Shown here: in pieces, positions 1-8,088 of the stretch
Layout: the number at the start of each line of letters is the position of its first letter
Numbering within the stretch: the stretch's first letter is position 1
Assembly: GCA_030447275.1 (NCBI GenBank)
Contig: JAUJPF010000005.1
Span: 1-64,000 of the forward strand
Length of the DNA: 64,000 bases
Direction: 5' to 3'
Origin: Solirubrobacteraceae bacterium
Lineage (GTDB): Bacteria > Actinomycetota > Thermoleophilia > Solirubrobacterales > Solirubrobacteraceae
Notes under the pieces: model-generated
Seen by the model: only the letters and a program-made list of their open reading frames with translations
Databases searched by the model: none
What the model was told of the DNA's origin: nothing
Translations under genes and position numbers: made by a program

Positions 1-801
1 CACCTCGGGGCGCACGAGGTGGGGATGCTGCGCGCCCTGCTCGAGCGCGGGATCGTGCCGGAGCTGGTGGTCGGGACGTCGATCGGCGCGATCAACGGCG
101 CGGCGGTGGCGGGCGAGCCGACGGTGGCCGCGGCCGAGCGGCTGGCGGAGATGTGGATCCGCTTCGAGCGCAGCGACGTCTTCGGCGGGTCGGTCCTCGG
201 GCGGCTGGGGACGCTCGCGCGGACGCGGACCCACCTGCACGGCAACGACGGGCTGCGGCTGCTGCTCGGCGAGGCGCTCCCGGCGGAGCGCATCGAGGAT
301 CTGCCGGTGGCCTTCGAGTGCGTCGCGGCGTCGATCGAGGCGGCCTCCGAGCACTGGTTCACGAGCGGGCCGCTCGTCGACGCGGTGCTCGCCTCCTCGG
401 CCGTCCCCGGCATCCTGCCCCCGGTCGAGATCGACGGCGAGCACTTCCTCGACGGCGGCATCGTCAACTCGATCCCCGTCGGGCGCGCCGTCGCCCGCGG
501 CGCGCGGACCATCTACGTGATGCACGTCGGGCGCGTCGACCGGCCGCTCGAGCCGCCGCGGTGGCCGTGGGAGGTCGGCCTCGTGGCGTTCGAGATCGCC
601 CGCCGGCACCGCTTCCTCGGCGACATCGCGTCGCTGCCCGACGGGCTCGGCGTCCACGTCCTGCCGACCGGGCAGCCCGAGCCGCCGCGCTACACCGCCG
701 TCTCGCAGCTGCGCTACCGCGACATGTCGAAGGTCAGCGAGCACATCGAGCACGCGTACGAGGCGTCCTCGGCGTACCTCGACGGCGTGGAGGCGGCGTG
801 A
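1..801 (+). CDS. Patatin-like phospholipase, 5' end cut off by the window
   Basis: Patatin-family serine lipase (acyl hydrolase). The frame is open from base 1, where it reads HLGAHEVGML, the end of the usual glycine-rich oxyanion-hole segment, so only a few tens of residues are missing. The nucleophile elbow GTSIG lies at about residue 26 of the visible protein, and the paired catalytic aspartate lies in the DGG of FLDGGIVNSIP at about residue 155. Together these make the Ser-Asp dyad typical of bacterial patatins. There is no internal signal peptide or membrane segment. An acyltransferase gene follows with a 4-base GTGA overlap, so the two are probably translationally coupled and act in lipid turnover or remodelling. 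The ATG at base 19 is inside the conserved domain and is not the true start. Confidence 0.9.
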   Translation, partial: HLGAHEVGMLRALLERGIVPELVVGTSIGAINGAAVAGEPTVAAAERLAEMWIRFERSDVFGGSVLGRLGTLARTRTHLHGNDGLRLLLGEALPAERIEDLPVAFECVAASIEAASEHWFTSGPLVDAVLASSAVPGILPPVEIDGEHFLDGGIVNSIPVGRAVARGARTIYVMHVGRVDRPLEPPRWPWEVGLVAFEIARRHRFLGDIASLPDGLGVHVLPTGQPEPPRYTAVSQLRYRDMSKVSEHIEHAYEASSAYLDGVEAA

Positions 802-1787
802 AGCGCGTCCCGCCGACCGTCGTGCGCCGGCTCGTGCTGGCGCCGCTCGTGGTGCTCCTCGACGTGGCGATCCTCGCGCTGTCGCCGCTCGTCCTCTTCC
901 TCGCCGCCGTCCTCGGGCCGCTGCTCGGCGGGGGGACGCGGGCACTGCGCGCCGCGTACATCGCGCTCGTCTACGCCGCGCGCCACCTCGAGGCGGTGCT
1001 GGCGCTGCTCGGGCTCTGGCTGCGCAGGGACACGAGCCAGGACGCGCACTACGACGTCATGCGGCGGTTCGTGGCCGGTGTGTACCGGGCGATCGTCCGG
1101 GCGGCGCGCGTGCGGGTGGCCACCGACGAGTCGGCGGCGGCGTACCGCGCGCTGTCGGGCTCGGGCCGGCCGGTCGTGCTGCTCAGCCGCCACGCCGGCG
1201 AGGGCGACACGTTCCTCGTGATCTACGAGCTGCTCTGCCGGCACGGCCGGCGCCCGCGCGTGGTCATGCACGAGGCGCTGCGGTTCGACCCGGTCATCGA
1301 CCTGCTCGGCGAGCGGCTGCCGAACCGGTTCGTCGACCCGCGCGGCGGCGACACCGAGGTGGAGATCGCCGCGCTGGCCCGCGAGATGCGCGGCGAAGCC
1401 GCCGTCGTCATCTTCCCCGAAGGGGCGAACTTCACCGAGGAGCGGCGGCGGCGCGGGATCGACCGACTCGAGCGCGGCGGCCACGACCGGCAGGCGGAGG
1501 CGGCGCGCGCGATGCGCCACGTGAGCGCGCCAAGGCCCGGCGGGGCGCTCGCGGCGCTCGAGGCGGCGCCCGAGCACGACGTCGTGATCATGGGCCACGT
1601 CGGCTTCCCCACGAGCCTCGCCGACGCGTGGCGCCTCCTGCCCGAGCCGCAGACGATCGAGGTCAAGCTCTGGCACGAGCCGTGGGACACGATCCCCACC
1701 GACGACGACGAACGCATCGACTGGCTGTTCGAGCGCTGGCGCCGGCTCGACGCGTGGGTCGAGGAGCGCCGCGGGGCTAGCGCCTGA
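798..1787 (+). CDS. PlsC-like lysophospholipid acyltransferase (LPLAT family)
   Basis: Probable membrane acyltransferase that transfers an acyl chain to a lysophospholipid or glycerol-phosphate-type acceptor. A GTG start at 798 overlaps the preceding lipase stop (GTGA). The protein has 329 residues. Residues about 10-50 form one or two hydrophobic segments. The HX4D catalytic motif appears as RHAGEGD, and the later FPEGANF matches the acceptor-phosphate motif FPEGTRS of PlsC proteins. The protein is longer than minimal PlsC (about 240 residues) because of extra N-terminal membrane sequence and an insertion after FPEG. Its 3' end overlaps the convergent protease gene by 11 bases. The exact acceptor lipid cannot be read from sequence. 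Confidence 0.85.
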   Translation: MKRVPPTVVRRLVLAPLVVLLDVAILALSPLVLFLAAVLGPLLGGGTRALRAAYIALVYAARHLEAVLALLGLWLRRDTSQDAHYDVMRRFVAGVYRAIVRAARVRVATDESAAAYRALSGSGRPVVLLSRHAGEGDTFLVIYELLCRHGRRPRVVMHEALRFDPVIDLLGERLPNRFVDPRGGDTEVEIAALAREMRGEAAVVIFPEGANFTEERRRRGIDRLERGGHDRQAEAARAMRHVSAPRPGGALAALEAAPEHDVVIMGHVGFPTSLADAWRLLPEPQTIEVKLWHEPWDTIPTDDDERIDWLFERWRRLDAWVEERRGASA

Positions 1788-2997
1788 GCCGCACGCGGCG
1801 CACGGCCCGCACCCGGCGGCCCTCGGCGTCGCGCGCGGTGAGGGTCACGACCGCGCGGCCGGAGCGCAGCGCGCGGCGGACGCGGAGCGTGACCCGTCCG
1901 CTGCGCCGGAGGACGCCGGCGCGCCTCCCGCTCGCGACGACGGTCCGCCCGCGACGCACGCTGACGCGGATGCGGCGGAGTGGGTGGCTGGTGCGCACGA
2001 GCAGCCGGATCCGCCCGGCCCGACGCGCGCGCGACGCCGACCCGAGGCGGCGCGGCAGCCGAACGAGGACGGGCGACGTGCCCGCACCGGCGCCGCTTCC
2101 CGGCGGCGGGTTGGGGTCGCCGGTTTCCGGCGAGCCGCCCGCGACCGGCCCGCTGCCCGCGGCAGGGGCGCTCGTCTGCGGCGACAGCTCCGCGATCTGC
2201 GCGTCGACGAACGGCCGCAGCGCCCGACCAACGACCTCGCCGTAGACGCCGTACTGCGTCGGGAACGCGCAGCCGAAGCCGAAGGAGACGTCGCCGACGA
2301 GCACGAACCGCCCGGACGCGTCGGGGACCATCAGCGGCCCGCCCGAGTCGCCCTGGCAGCTGTCCTCGCCGCCGGTCAGGTTGCCCGCGCACAGCATCGT
2401 CGCGGGGTCGAACTCGGCGGTGAGCGTGTAGCCGCGGGCGCAGTCCGCGTCGCTGACGATCGGCACCTGCCCCTCGCGCAGCTCGCGCACCGCCGGGCCT
2501 CCCGAGAACGTCGCGCCCCACCCGATGATCGTCGCCTCGACGCCGGGCGCGAAGCGGGCGGCCTCGCCGGCGTCGGCGATACGGATCGGGGCGCCGAGCG
2601 TGCTCGACCGCGCGAGCTTCAGGAGCGCGACGTCGTAGGCGCCGGAGTCCGGGTCGTACTGCGGGTGGTCGACGAGGCGCGTGGCTTCGATCCGCTCGCC
2701 GCCGCGGGAGCGGTCGCGCGTCCCGAGCAGGAAGCGGTACCGGCGAGCGTCGTCCTCGCGCGCGGCGCTGCGAGGATCATCCTGCGCGCAGTGGGCGGCC
2801 GTCAGGACGACGTCGGGGCGGACCAGGCTCGCACCGCAGATGAACGTCCAGTCGCCGTTGGCCTGCTGGAACTCCATCGCGGCCATGTGCGGGAAGTCGC
2901 GGGTGGTCACGTTGCCGCCGACAATGCCCCATGCGGGCGCAGCGCCGAGCGCGAGCGTCGCGAGCGCGAGGAGCAGGGCGGAGCGAAGACGGGGCAT
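1777..2997 (-). CDS. Secreted trypsin-like serine protease (S1 family)
   Basis: Extracellular chymotrypsin-fold protease of 406 residues. Residues 1-24 form a signal peptide. The catalytic triad is H69 (TAAHC), D122 (YDVALLKL) and S218 (GDSGGPL). D212, six residues before the serine, predicts trypsin-like cleavage after Lys or Arg. Unusually, the mature N-terminal motif IVGG starts at residue 25, directly after a plausible signal-peptidase site, so no activation propeptide is visible. After the domain (about residue 255) comes a Pro/Gly/Ala linker and then a very Arg-rich beta-sandwich-like tail (about residues 300-406) that resembles the tail of the phosphodiesterase at 58.8 kb. Its 3' end overlaps the acyltransferase gene by 11 bases. 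Confidence 0.9.
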   Translation of the reverse strand: MPRLRSALLLALATLALGAAPAWGIVGGNVTTRDFPHMAAMEFQQANGDWTFICGASLVRPDVVLTAAHCAQDDPRSAAREDDARRYRFLLGTRDRSRGGERIEATRLVDHPQYDPDSGAYDVALLKLARSSTLGAPIRIADAGEAARFAPGVEATIIGWGATFSGGPAVRELREGQVPIVSDADCARGYTLTAEFDPATMLCAGNLTGGEDSCQGDSGGPLMVPDASGRFVLVGDVSFGFGCAFPTQYGVYGEVVGRALRPFVDAQIAELSPQTSAPAAGSGPVAGGSPETGDPNPPPGSGAGAGTSPVLVRLPRRLGSASRARRAGRIRLLVRTSHPLRRIRVSVRRGRTVVASGRRAGVLRRSGRVTLRVRRALRSGRAVVTLTARDAEGRRVRAVRRVRLRR

Positions 2998-3059
2998 GTG
3001 AAGGCGCTACCCGCCCCGGGGGCGGCGCAGCGGAGATGGCGCCGCGGCGCTCGGCGGCG

Positions 3060-3281
3060 CTAGCGCGCCCTGAGCGCGCGCGCCGCCGCCGCCGACGCCG
3101 TGAGCGTCAGCGCGAGCGGGATCGGCAGGCAGCAGCCGCCCACGGTCACGCGGCCGCCCCCGCGCGTGCGGCGCGAGTACGCAGGCATCGGCCCGAGCCA
3201 GCGGAAGCCCGAGCTGCGGCGCCGGCCGTAGCCGGACCGGCCGTAGCGGCCGGGGCGGGGGGTTCTGCGGAGGATGCTCAT
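3060..3281 (-). CDS. Small basic hypothetical protein with GCC motif
   Basis: Unrecognised 73-residue protein. The first 45 residues are strongly basic and glycine-rich (many Arg, RGGGR), followed by GGCCLPIPLALTLTAS, a short cysteine-plus-hydrophobic segment that could be membrane-inserted or acylated. It has an ATG start with a G-rich stretch upstream and lies in the same direction as the protease, between it and a lipoprotein gene. It may be real because the pattern (basic head, CC, hydrophobic tail) is not what random antisense translation usually gives here, but no family is claimed. Confidence 0.45.
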   Translation of the reverse strand: MSILRRTPRPGRYGRSGYGRRRSSGFRWLGPMPAYSRRTRGGGRVTVGGCCLPIPLALTLTASAAAARALRAR

Positions 3282-3316
3282 GCCGAGCCCCTACCCCGCG
3301 GCGCAGCGTTTCCGCG

Positions 3317-3856
3317 TCAGAGCGGCGTCTTGAGGCGCGCGCAGTCCTCGAAGCCGTAGCGGGCGGCGAGCCGCCGGCCACGGCGCAGCAGCTTGCGGAT
3401 CTGCTGTGCGTGCAGCACACGGTTCCACTGCTGCCGGATGACCATCTCGTCGCCCTCCAGGTCGGTGACGGCGTGCGAGAGCGCGATCTCGTACTGCTCG
3501 AGGACGCCGCCGTCGGCACCCGGCGGGCGCGGCTTGCGCTTCAGCTGGACGAGGACGTCTTGGAGGAGCGCGCGGTAGCCGCGCAGCTCCTTCGCGAGCC
3601 GGAGCGCGTCGCCGCGCGCGCTCGTCTGGATCACGGACGGCGGCAGCTCCCGCTCGACCGCGCGGGGGTCGGACCAGCGCTCTTGCGCCGTCCGGCACGC
3701 CGCGTCGACGCGCGCGGCGAACTCCGCCTTCGAGATGGTCTCCGGCGACTGCGACGCGGCCCGGGTCGCGCCCGGCTCCGGGGCGTCAGCGGACCCACAC
3801 GCGGCGAGCGCGGCGGCAACGACCGCGGCGGCGACGAGCTGGAGGATGCGCGCCAT
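3317..3856 (-). CDS. Hypothetical lipoprotein
   Basis: Unrecognised lipoprotein of about 179 residues. I chose the ATG at 3856, which gives MARILQLVAAAVVAAALAACGS, a clean lipoprotein signal with lipobox LAAC. The longer reading from 3886 only adds ten charged residues before it. The mature part is helical and charged, with several Lys/Arg-Ala/Glu heptad-like stretches, and contains one further cysteine (ACRTAQERW). It probably sits on the outer face of the membrane. It lies 39 bases downstream of uvrC on the same strand, but nothing suggests a repair role. Confidence 0.65.
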   Translation of the reverse strand: MARILQLVAAAVVAAALAACGSADAPEPGATRAASQSPETISKAEFAARVDAACRTAQERWSDPRAVERELPPSVIQTSARGDALRLAKELRGYRALLQDVLVQLKRKPRPPGADGGVLEQYEIALSHAVTDLEGDEMVIRQQWNRVLHAQQIRKLLRRGRRLAARYGFEDCARLKTPL

Positions 3857-3895
3857 GCGGTGGATCTTCGCGCGCGGGCGCGTCACGCGCGAGCC

Positions 3896-5755
3896 TCAGC
3901 GCTCCACCCGCAGGTGGGCGTGGAGCTGGCGCGCGACCTTCGACGGCACCCCGGGCACGGCCTCGAGCTCCTCGCGCGACGCGCCGAGCATCGCCTCCGG
4001 CGAGCCGAAGTGCTTGAGCAGCGCGCGCTTGCGCGTCGGGCCGATGCCGGGCAGGCCGTCGAGGATCGACTCGGTCATCGCCTTGTCGCGCCGCGCGCGG
4101 TGGTGGGTGATCGCGAAGCGGTGCGCCTCGTCGCGGACGCGCTGGAGGAGCTGGAGCTCGGGCGTGTCGTGTGGAAGGAGGACGGGTTCCGAACGCCCGG
4201 GCATGTACACCTCCTCGATCCGCTTGGCCAGCGAGACGACGGTCACCCCGCGCTCGACGAACGCCGCCAGCGCGCGCATGCCCGCCGAGAGCTGCCCCGG
4301 CCCGCCGTCGATGACGATGAGGTTCGGCAGCGTCGCGAACGACTCGTTGCGCTTGGGGTCGTGCGGCGAGAGGTCCTGCTGGCGCTCCCACTGGGCCAGC
4401 CGGCGCTCGAGCACCTCCTCCATCGCCGCGAAGTCGTCGGGCACGCCCTCGTTCAGGCCGCGCACGACGAACCGCCGGTAGTCGGACTTCTTCGGCGCGC
4501 CCCCCTCGAAGACGACCATCGACGCCGTCGTGTGCGTCCCCATCAGGTTCGAGATGTCGAAGCACTCGATCCGCAGCGGCAGCACGTCGAGCGCGAGCGC
4601 CTGCTGGAGGCGATCGAGCGCCTCGGAGCGCTGCTGGCGCGAGCGCTCGACCTTCAGCCGCTCGGTCTCGAGCGCCAGCTTCGCGTTGCGCGTGGCGAGG
4701 TCGAGGATCCGCCGCTTGTCCCCGCGCTCGGCGACCCGCACCTCGACGCGCCCGCCGCGCTGCGCGGCCAGCGCCTCCGCGAGCCCCTCCGACACCGGCG
4801 ACGCGACGATGACCTGCGGCGGGATGAACGGCGCCGACGTGTAGAACTGGAGCAGGAACTCCTCGAGCACCTGCGCCTCGTCGAGCGACGCCTCGTTGGC
4901 GAGGTAGAAGGACTGGCGGTCCGACAGCACGCCGTCGCGGACCTGGAACACCTGTGCGTTGGCGTCGGTCCCGCTGACCGCCACCCCCACCGCGTCGACC
5001 GACCCGACCGAGGCATTGGCGACGCGCTGGCGCTCGAGCAGCGCCTTCACCGCCTGGAGCCGGTTGCGCTCGACCGCCGCCTGCTCGAACTCGTGCACCG
5101 CCGCCGCCTCTCGCATCCGCTGCTCGAGGTCGCGCTCGACCTCCTTGTAGCGGCCCTGGAGGAACGCGATCACGCCGTCGATCGCCGTCCGGTACTCCTC
5201 GTGGGAGACGTAGCCGACGCAGGGCGCCCCGCAGCGGCGGATGTAGTAGTCGAGGCACGGCGAGCCCGTCCGCCGCCCCGGCACCGCGCCGTTGCACGAG
5301 CGGTACATGAAGATCTTGCCGAGCGTGTCGAGCGTCGAGCGGGTCCGCTTCGCGCTCGAGTACGGCCCGAAGTACAGCCGGTCGCGGCGGTGGCGCTCGC
5401 GCGTGAAGTAGACCCGCGGGAACTCCTCGTCCATCGAGATCGCGATGTACGGATACGACTTGTCGTCGCGCAGGCGGATGTTGAACCGCGGCTTGTACTG
5501 CTTGATGAACTCCTGCTCGGCGAGCAGCGCCTCGGCCTCGGTGTTGACCGACACGAACTCGATCGACTCGGCGATCTCGACCATCTGCGTGTCGCCGCGC
5601 GTGACGCGGTTGGAGAAGTGCCCGCCGACCCGCTTGCGGATCGACTTCGCCTTGCCGACGTAGATGACCCGGCCCTTCCCGTCGCGGAACAGGTAGACGC
5701 CGGGACTGTCCGGCAGGTTCTTCCGTTGCTCGGAGAGGGCAGTTCCCATCCCCAT
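3896..5755 (-). CDS. uvrC: UvrABC excinuclease subunit C
   Basis: UvrC makes both incisions flanking a DNA lesion after UvrA/UvrB recognition. All expected parts are present in about 619 residues. The N-terminal GIY-YIG nuclease has GVYLF and VIYVGKAKSIRKRV. A UVR helical motif that binds UvrB lies near residues 205-240. The RNase H-like second nuclease contains IECFDISNLMG and VIDGGPGQL. The C terminus has tandem helix-hairpin-helix motifs (LPGIGPTRKRALL, VPGVPSKVA). The start is one of two in-frame ATGs (5755 or 5749), and reading further upstream gives non-homologous Ser/Arg-rich sequence. It is divergent from the RecQ gene with only 7 bases between start codons, so the two promoters must overlap the opposite coding starts. 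Confidence 0.95.
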   Translation of the reverse strand: MGMGTALSEQRKNLPDSPGVYLFRDGKGRVIYVGKAKSIRKRVGGHFSNRVTRGDTQMVEIAESIEFVSVNTEAEALLAEQEFIKQYKPRFNIRLRDDKSYPYIAISMDEEFPRVYFTRERHRRDRLYFGPYSSAKRTRSTLDTLGKIFMYRSCNGAVPGRRTGSPCLDYYIRRCGAPCVGYVSHEEYRTAIDGVIAFLQGRYKEVERDLEQRMREAAAVHEFEQAAVERNRLQAVKALLERQRVANASVGSVDAVGVAVSGTDANAQVFQVRDGVLSDRQSFYLANEASLDEAQVLEEFLLQFYTSAPFIPPQVIVASPVSEGLAEALAAQRGGRVEVRVAERGDKRRILDLATRNAKLALETERLKVERSRQQRSEALDRLQQALALDVLPLRIECFDISNLMGTHTTASMVVFEGGAPKKSDYRRFVVRGLNEGVPDDFAAMEEVLERRLAQWERQQDLSPHDPKRNESFATLPNLIVIDGGPGQLSAGMRALAAFVERGVTVVSLAKRIEEVYMPGRSEPVLLPHDTPELQLLQRVRDEAHRFAITHHRARRDKAMTESILDGLPGIGPTRKRALLKHFGSPEAMLGASREELEAVPGVPSKVARQLHAHLRVER

Positions 5756-5762
5756 CGAGGAT

Positions 5763-7370
5763 ATGGAGCGACAGATCGAGGCTCTCGCCCGCGAGCGGCT
5801 GAGGTTCGAGGGGCTGCGGCCGGGCCAGCTCGAGGCGGTGAAGGCCGTGGTCGAGGGCCGCGACACGCTCTGCGTCATGTCGACCGGCTCGGGCAAGTCG
5901 GCGATCTACCAGCTCGCGGGCTTCGTCATCGACGGGCCGACCGTCGTCGTCTCGCCCCTCATCGCGCTCCAGCAGGACCAGATGGAGTCGGTCGAGGAGG
6001 AGGCCGCGGTCATCAACTCGACGCTCACCGACAAGCAGCGCGACGAGGTCCTCGAGGAGGCGCAGGACGACGAGGTCGAGTTCGTGCTGCTGGCGCCCGA
6101 GCAGCTCGCCAACGAGGACGTGCTCGGCGAGCTGGCGCAGGCGGGCGTCTCGCTGTTCGTGGTCGACGAGGCCCACTGCGTCAGCCAGTGGGGTCACGAC
6201 TTCCGCCCCGACTACCTGCGCCTCGGCGAGGCCATCGCCGCGCTCGGCCACCCGCCGGTGCTGGCGCTGACCGCGACCGCGTCGCCGCCCGTGCGGGACG
6301 ACATCATCCACGTGCTGGGCATGCACGCCCCGGCGCTCGTGATCCGCGGGTTCGACCGCCCGAACATCCGGCTCGAGGTCGACCGCCACGAGGACGCGCA
6401 CCGAAAGCACCACGCGCTGCTCGACCGCGTCGTCGCGGCGGAGGGCGCGGGCATCGTCTACTGCGCGACGAAGAAGGGCGCCGAGACCGTGGCCAAGGAG
6501 CTGCGCGAGCGCGGCGTGCGCGCCGAGCACTACCACGGCGGGCTCAGCGCGAAGACGCGAACCGAGCGCCAGCACAGGTTCATGGACAACGGCGGGATCG
6601 ACGTGATGGTCGCGACGATCGCCTTCGGCATGGGCGTCGACAAGCCGGACGTCCGCTGGGTCTTCCACCACGAGATCAGCGAGTCGGTCGACTCCTACTA
6701 CCAGGAGCTGGGACGCGCGGGCCGCGACGGCGAGCCCGCCGAGGCCGTCCTCTTCTACCGCCCGCAGGACCTCGGCCTGCGGCGGTTCTTCTCGTCGGGT
6801 CGCGTGCGCGACGACGACCTCCACCAGGTCGCGCAGGCGCTCATCGTCCAGCCCGAGCCGGTGCGGCCGGGCGCGCTGCTCGACGGGCTTCCGCTCAGCG
6901 ACACGAAGCTCGCCACCGCCGTGCAGCGCCTGGAGGACGCCGGCTTTGCCGAGATCCGCGACGACGGCGCGATCGCCGCCCGGCGCGAGACCGACATGAT
7001 CGAGGCGGTCGAGCACGCGAGCGAGGCCGAGGAGCACCGGCAGGCGTTCGACCGCTCGCGCGTCGACATGATGCGCTCCTACGCCGAGACCGACGGCTGC
7101 CGGCGCGCGTTCGTGCTCGGCTACTTCGGCGAGGACTACGAGCCGCCGTGCGGCCACTGCGACGTCTGCGAGCGCCGCGGCGACGATGTCGCGCGCACCG
7201 AGGAGGACGGCCGGTTCGCCGTCGGCGACCGTGTCACGCACGCGGACTGGGGAGGCGGTAGCGTCGGGCAGGTGGAAGACGGGCAGATCACCGTCGTGTT
7301 CGACACGGTCGGCTACAAGACGCTCGGGCTCGACCTCGTCCTCGAGCGCGGACTGCTGGAGGCCGAGTGA
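5763..7370 (+). CDS. recQ: RecQ-family ATP-dependent DNA helicase
   Basis: Superfamily 2 3'-5' DNA helicase for recombination and fork repair, 535 residues. Visible motifs are the Q-like start FEGLRPGQLEAV, Walker A (STGSGKS, Lys 45), the DEAH box in VVDEAHCVSQWGHDFRPDYL (residues about 133-150), TATASP, and helicase C motifs including GRAGRDGEPA. A zinc-binding site follows (CRRAFVLGYF...PPCGHCDVC). The usual winged-helix RQC and HRDC modules are absent. Instead there is a short C-terminal beta domain (DRVTHADWGGGSVGQVEDG) like the DUF3553/CarD-like tails of some actinobacterial helicases. It is divergent from uvrC and overlaps the next hydrolase start (GTGA). Confidence 0.92.
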   Translation: MERQIEALARERLRFEGLRPGQLEAVKAVVEGRDTLCVMSTGSGKSAIYQLAGFVIDGPTVVVSPLIALQQDQMESVEEEAAVINSTLTDKQRDEVLEEAQDDEVEFVLLAPEQLANEDVLGELAQAGVSLFVVDEAHCVSQWGHDFRPDYLRLGEAIAALGHPPVLALTATASPPVRDDIIHVLGMHAPALVIRGFDRPNIRLEVDRHEDAHRKHHALLDRVVAAEGAGIVYCATKKGAETVAKELRERGVRAEHYHGGLSAKTRTERQHRFMDNGGIDVMVATIAFGMGVDKPDVRWVFHHEISESVDSYYQELGRAGRDGEPAEAVLFYRPQDLGLRRFFSSGRVRDDDLHQVAQALIVQPEPVRPGALLDGLPLSDTKLATAVQRLEDAGFAEIRDDGAIAARRETDMIEAVEHASEAEEHRQAFDRSRVDMMRSYAETDGCRRAFVLGYFGEDYEPPCGHCDVCERRGDDVARTEEDGRFAVGDRVTHADWGGGSVGQVEDGQITVVFDTVGYKTLGLDLVLERGLLEAE

Positions 7371-8077
7371 CGGTCGTCCTCCTCCACGCCGGCGTCTGCG
7401 ACCACCGCATGTGGGACGCGATCGTGCCGGCGCTGCACGACGCCGGAAGGAAGGTCGTGGCGCCCGACCTGCGCGGATTCGGCTCGCGGCCCGTCGGGCA
7501 CGCCCCGTTCTCGCACGCGACCGATGTCCTCGCGCTGCTCGACGGGCTCGGCGCCGACCAGGCCGACGTCGTCGGCGCGTCGTTCGGCGGCCGCGTGGCG
7601 CTCGAGGTCGCCGCGCGCGCGCCCGGGCGCGTCCGGTCGCTGGCCCTGCTCGCGCCGGCGCTGCCGGAGTGGGACTACACCGACCCCGCGCTGCTCGCGT
7701 ACGGCGACGCCGAGGAGGCCGCGCTCACCCGCGGCGACGTCGACGCCGCCGTCGAGCTGAACGTCCGCATGTGGGCCGACGGGCTCAGCTCGCGCGACCA
7801 GGACTACGTCGCGGAAGCGCAGCGGCGCGCGTTCGAGCTGGGCGCCGAGGACGCGCCCGAGGAGGAGCACCCGCTCGACCTCGGCGCGATCACCGCCGAC
7901 ACGCTCGTCATGGTCGGCGACCGCGACGTCTCGGACTTCGTCGCGATCGGCCGCCACCTCGCGGCGACGCTGCCCGGCCCGGAGCTGCGCGTCGTCGAGG
8001 GAGCGGGCCACCTGCTCGCGCTCGAGCGCCCGGACGAGGTCGCCGGCGCGCTCGCGGAGCGGCTGCGCGAGCGGTAG
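7367..8077 (+). CDS. Alpha/beta-hydrolase
   Basis: Single-domain alpha/beta-hydrolase of 236 residues with GTG start overlapping the helicase stop. VVLLHAG (oxyanion strand), PDLRGFGSR, the nucleophile elbow GASFGG (Ser at about residue 69), MVGDRDVSDF with the acidic residue, and GAGHLLALERPDEV with the catalytic His form a complete triad. The cap region is short. The sequence alone does not distinguish an esterase, lactonase or C-C hydrolase. Coupling to the helicase is positional and need not be functional. Confidence 0.85.
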   Translation: MTVVLLHAGVCDHRMWDAIVPALHDAGRKVVAPDLRGFGSRPVGHAPFSHATDVLALLDGLGADQADVVGASFGGRVALEVAARAPGRVRSLALLAPALPEWDYTDPALLAYGDAEEAALTRGDVDAAVELNVRMWADGLSSRDQDYVAEAQRRAFELGAEDAPEEEHPLDLGAITADTLVMVGDRDVSDFVAIGRHLAATLPGPELRVVEGAGHLLALERPDEVAGALAERLRER

Positions 8078-8088
8078 CGTCCTCGCGC

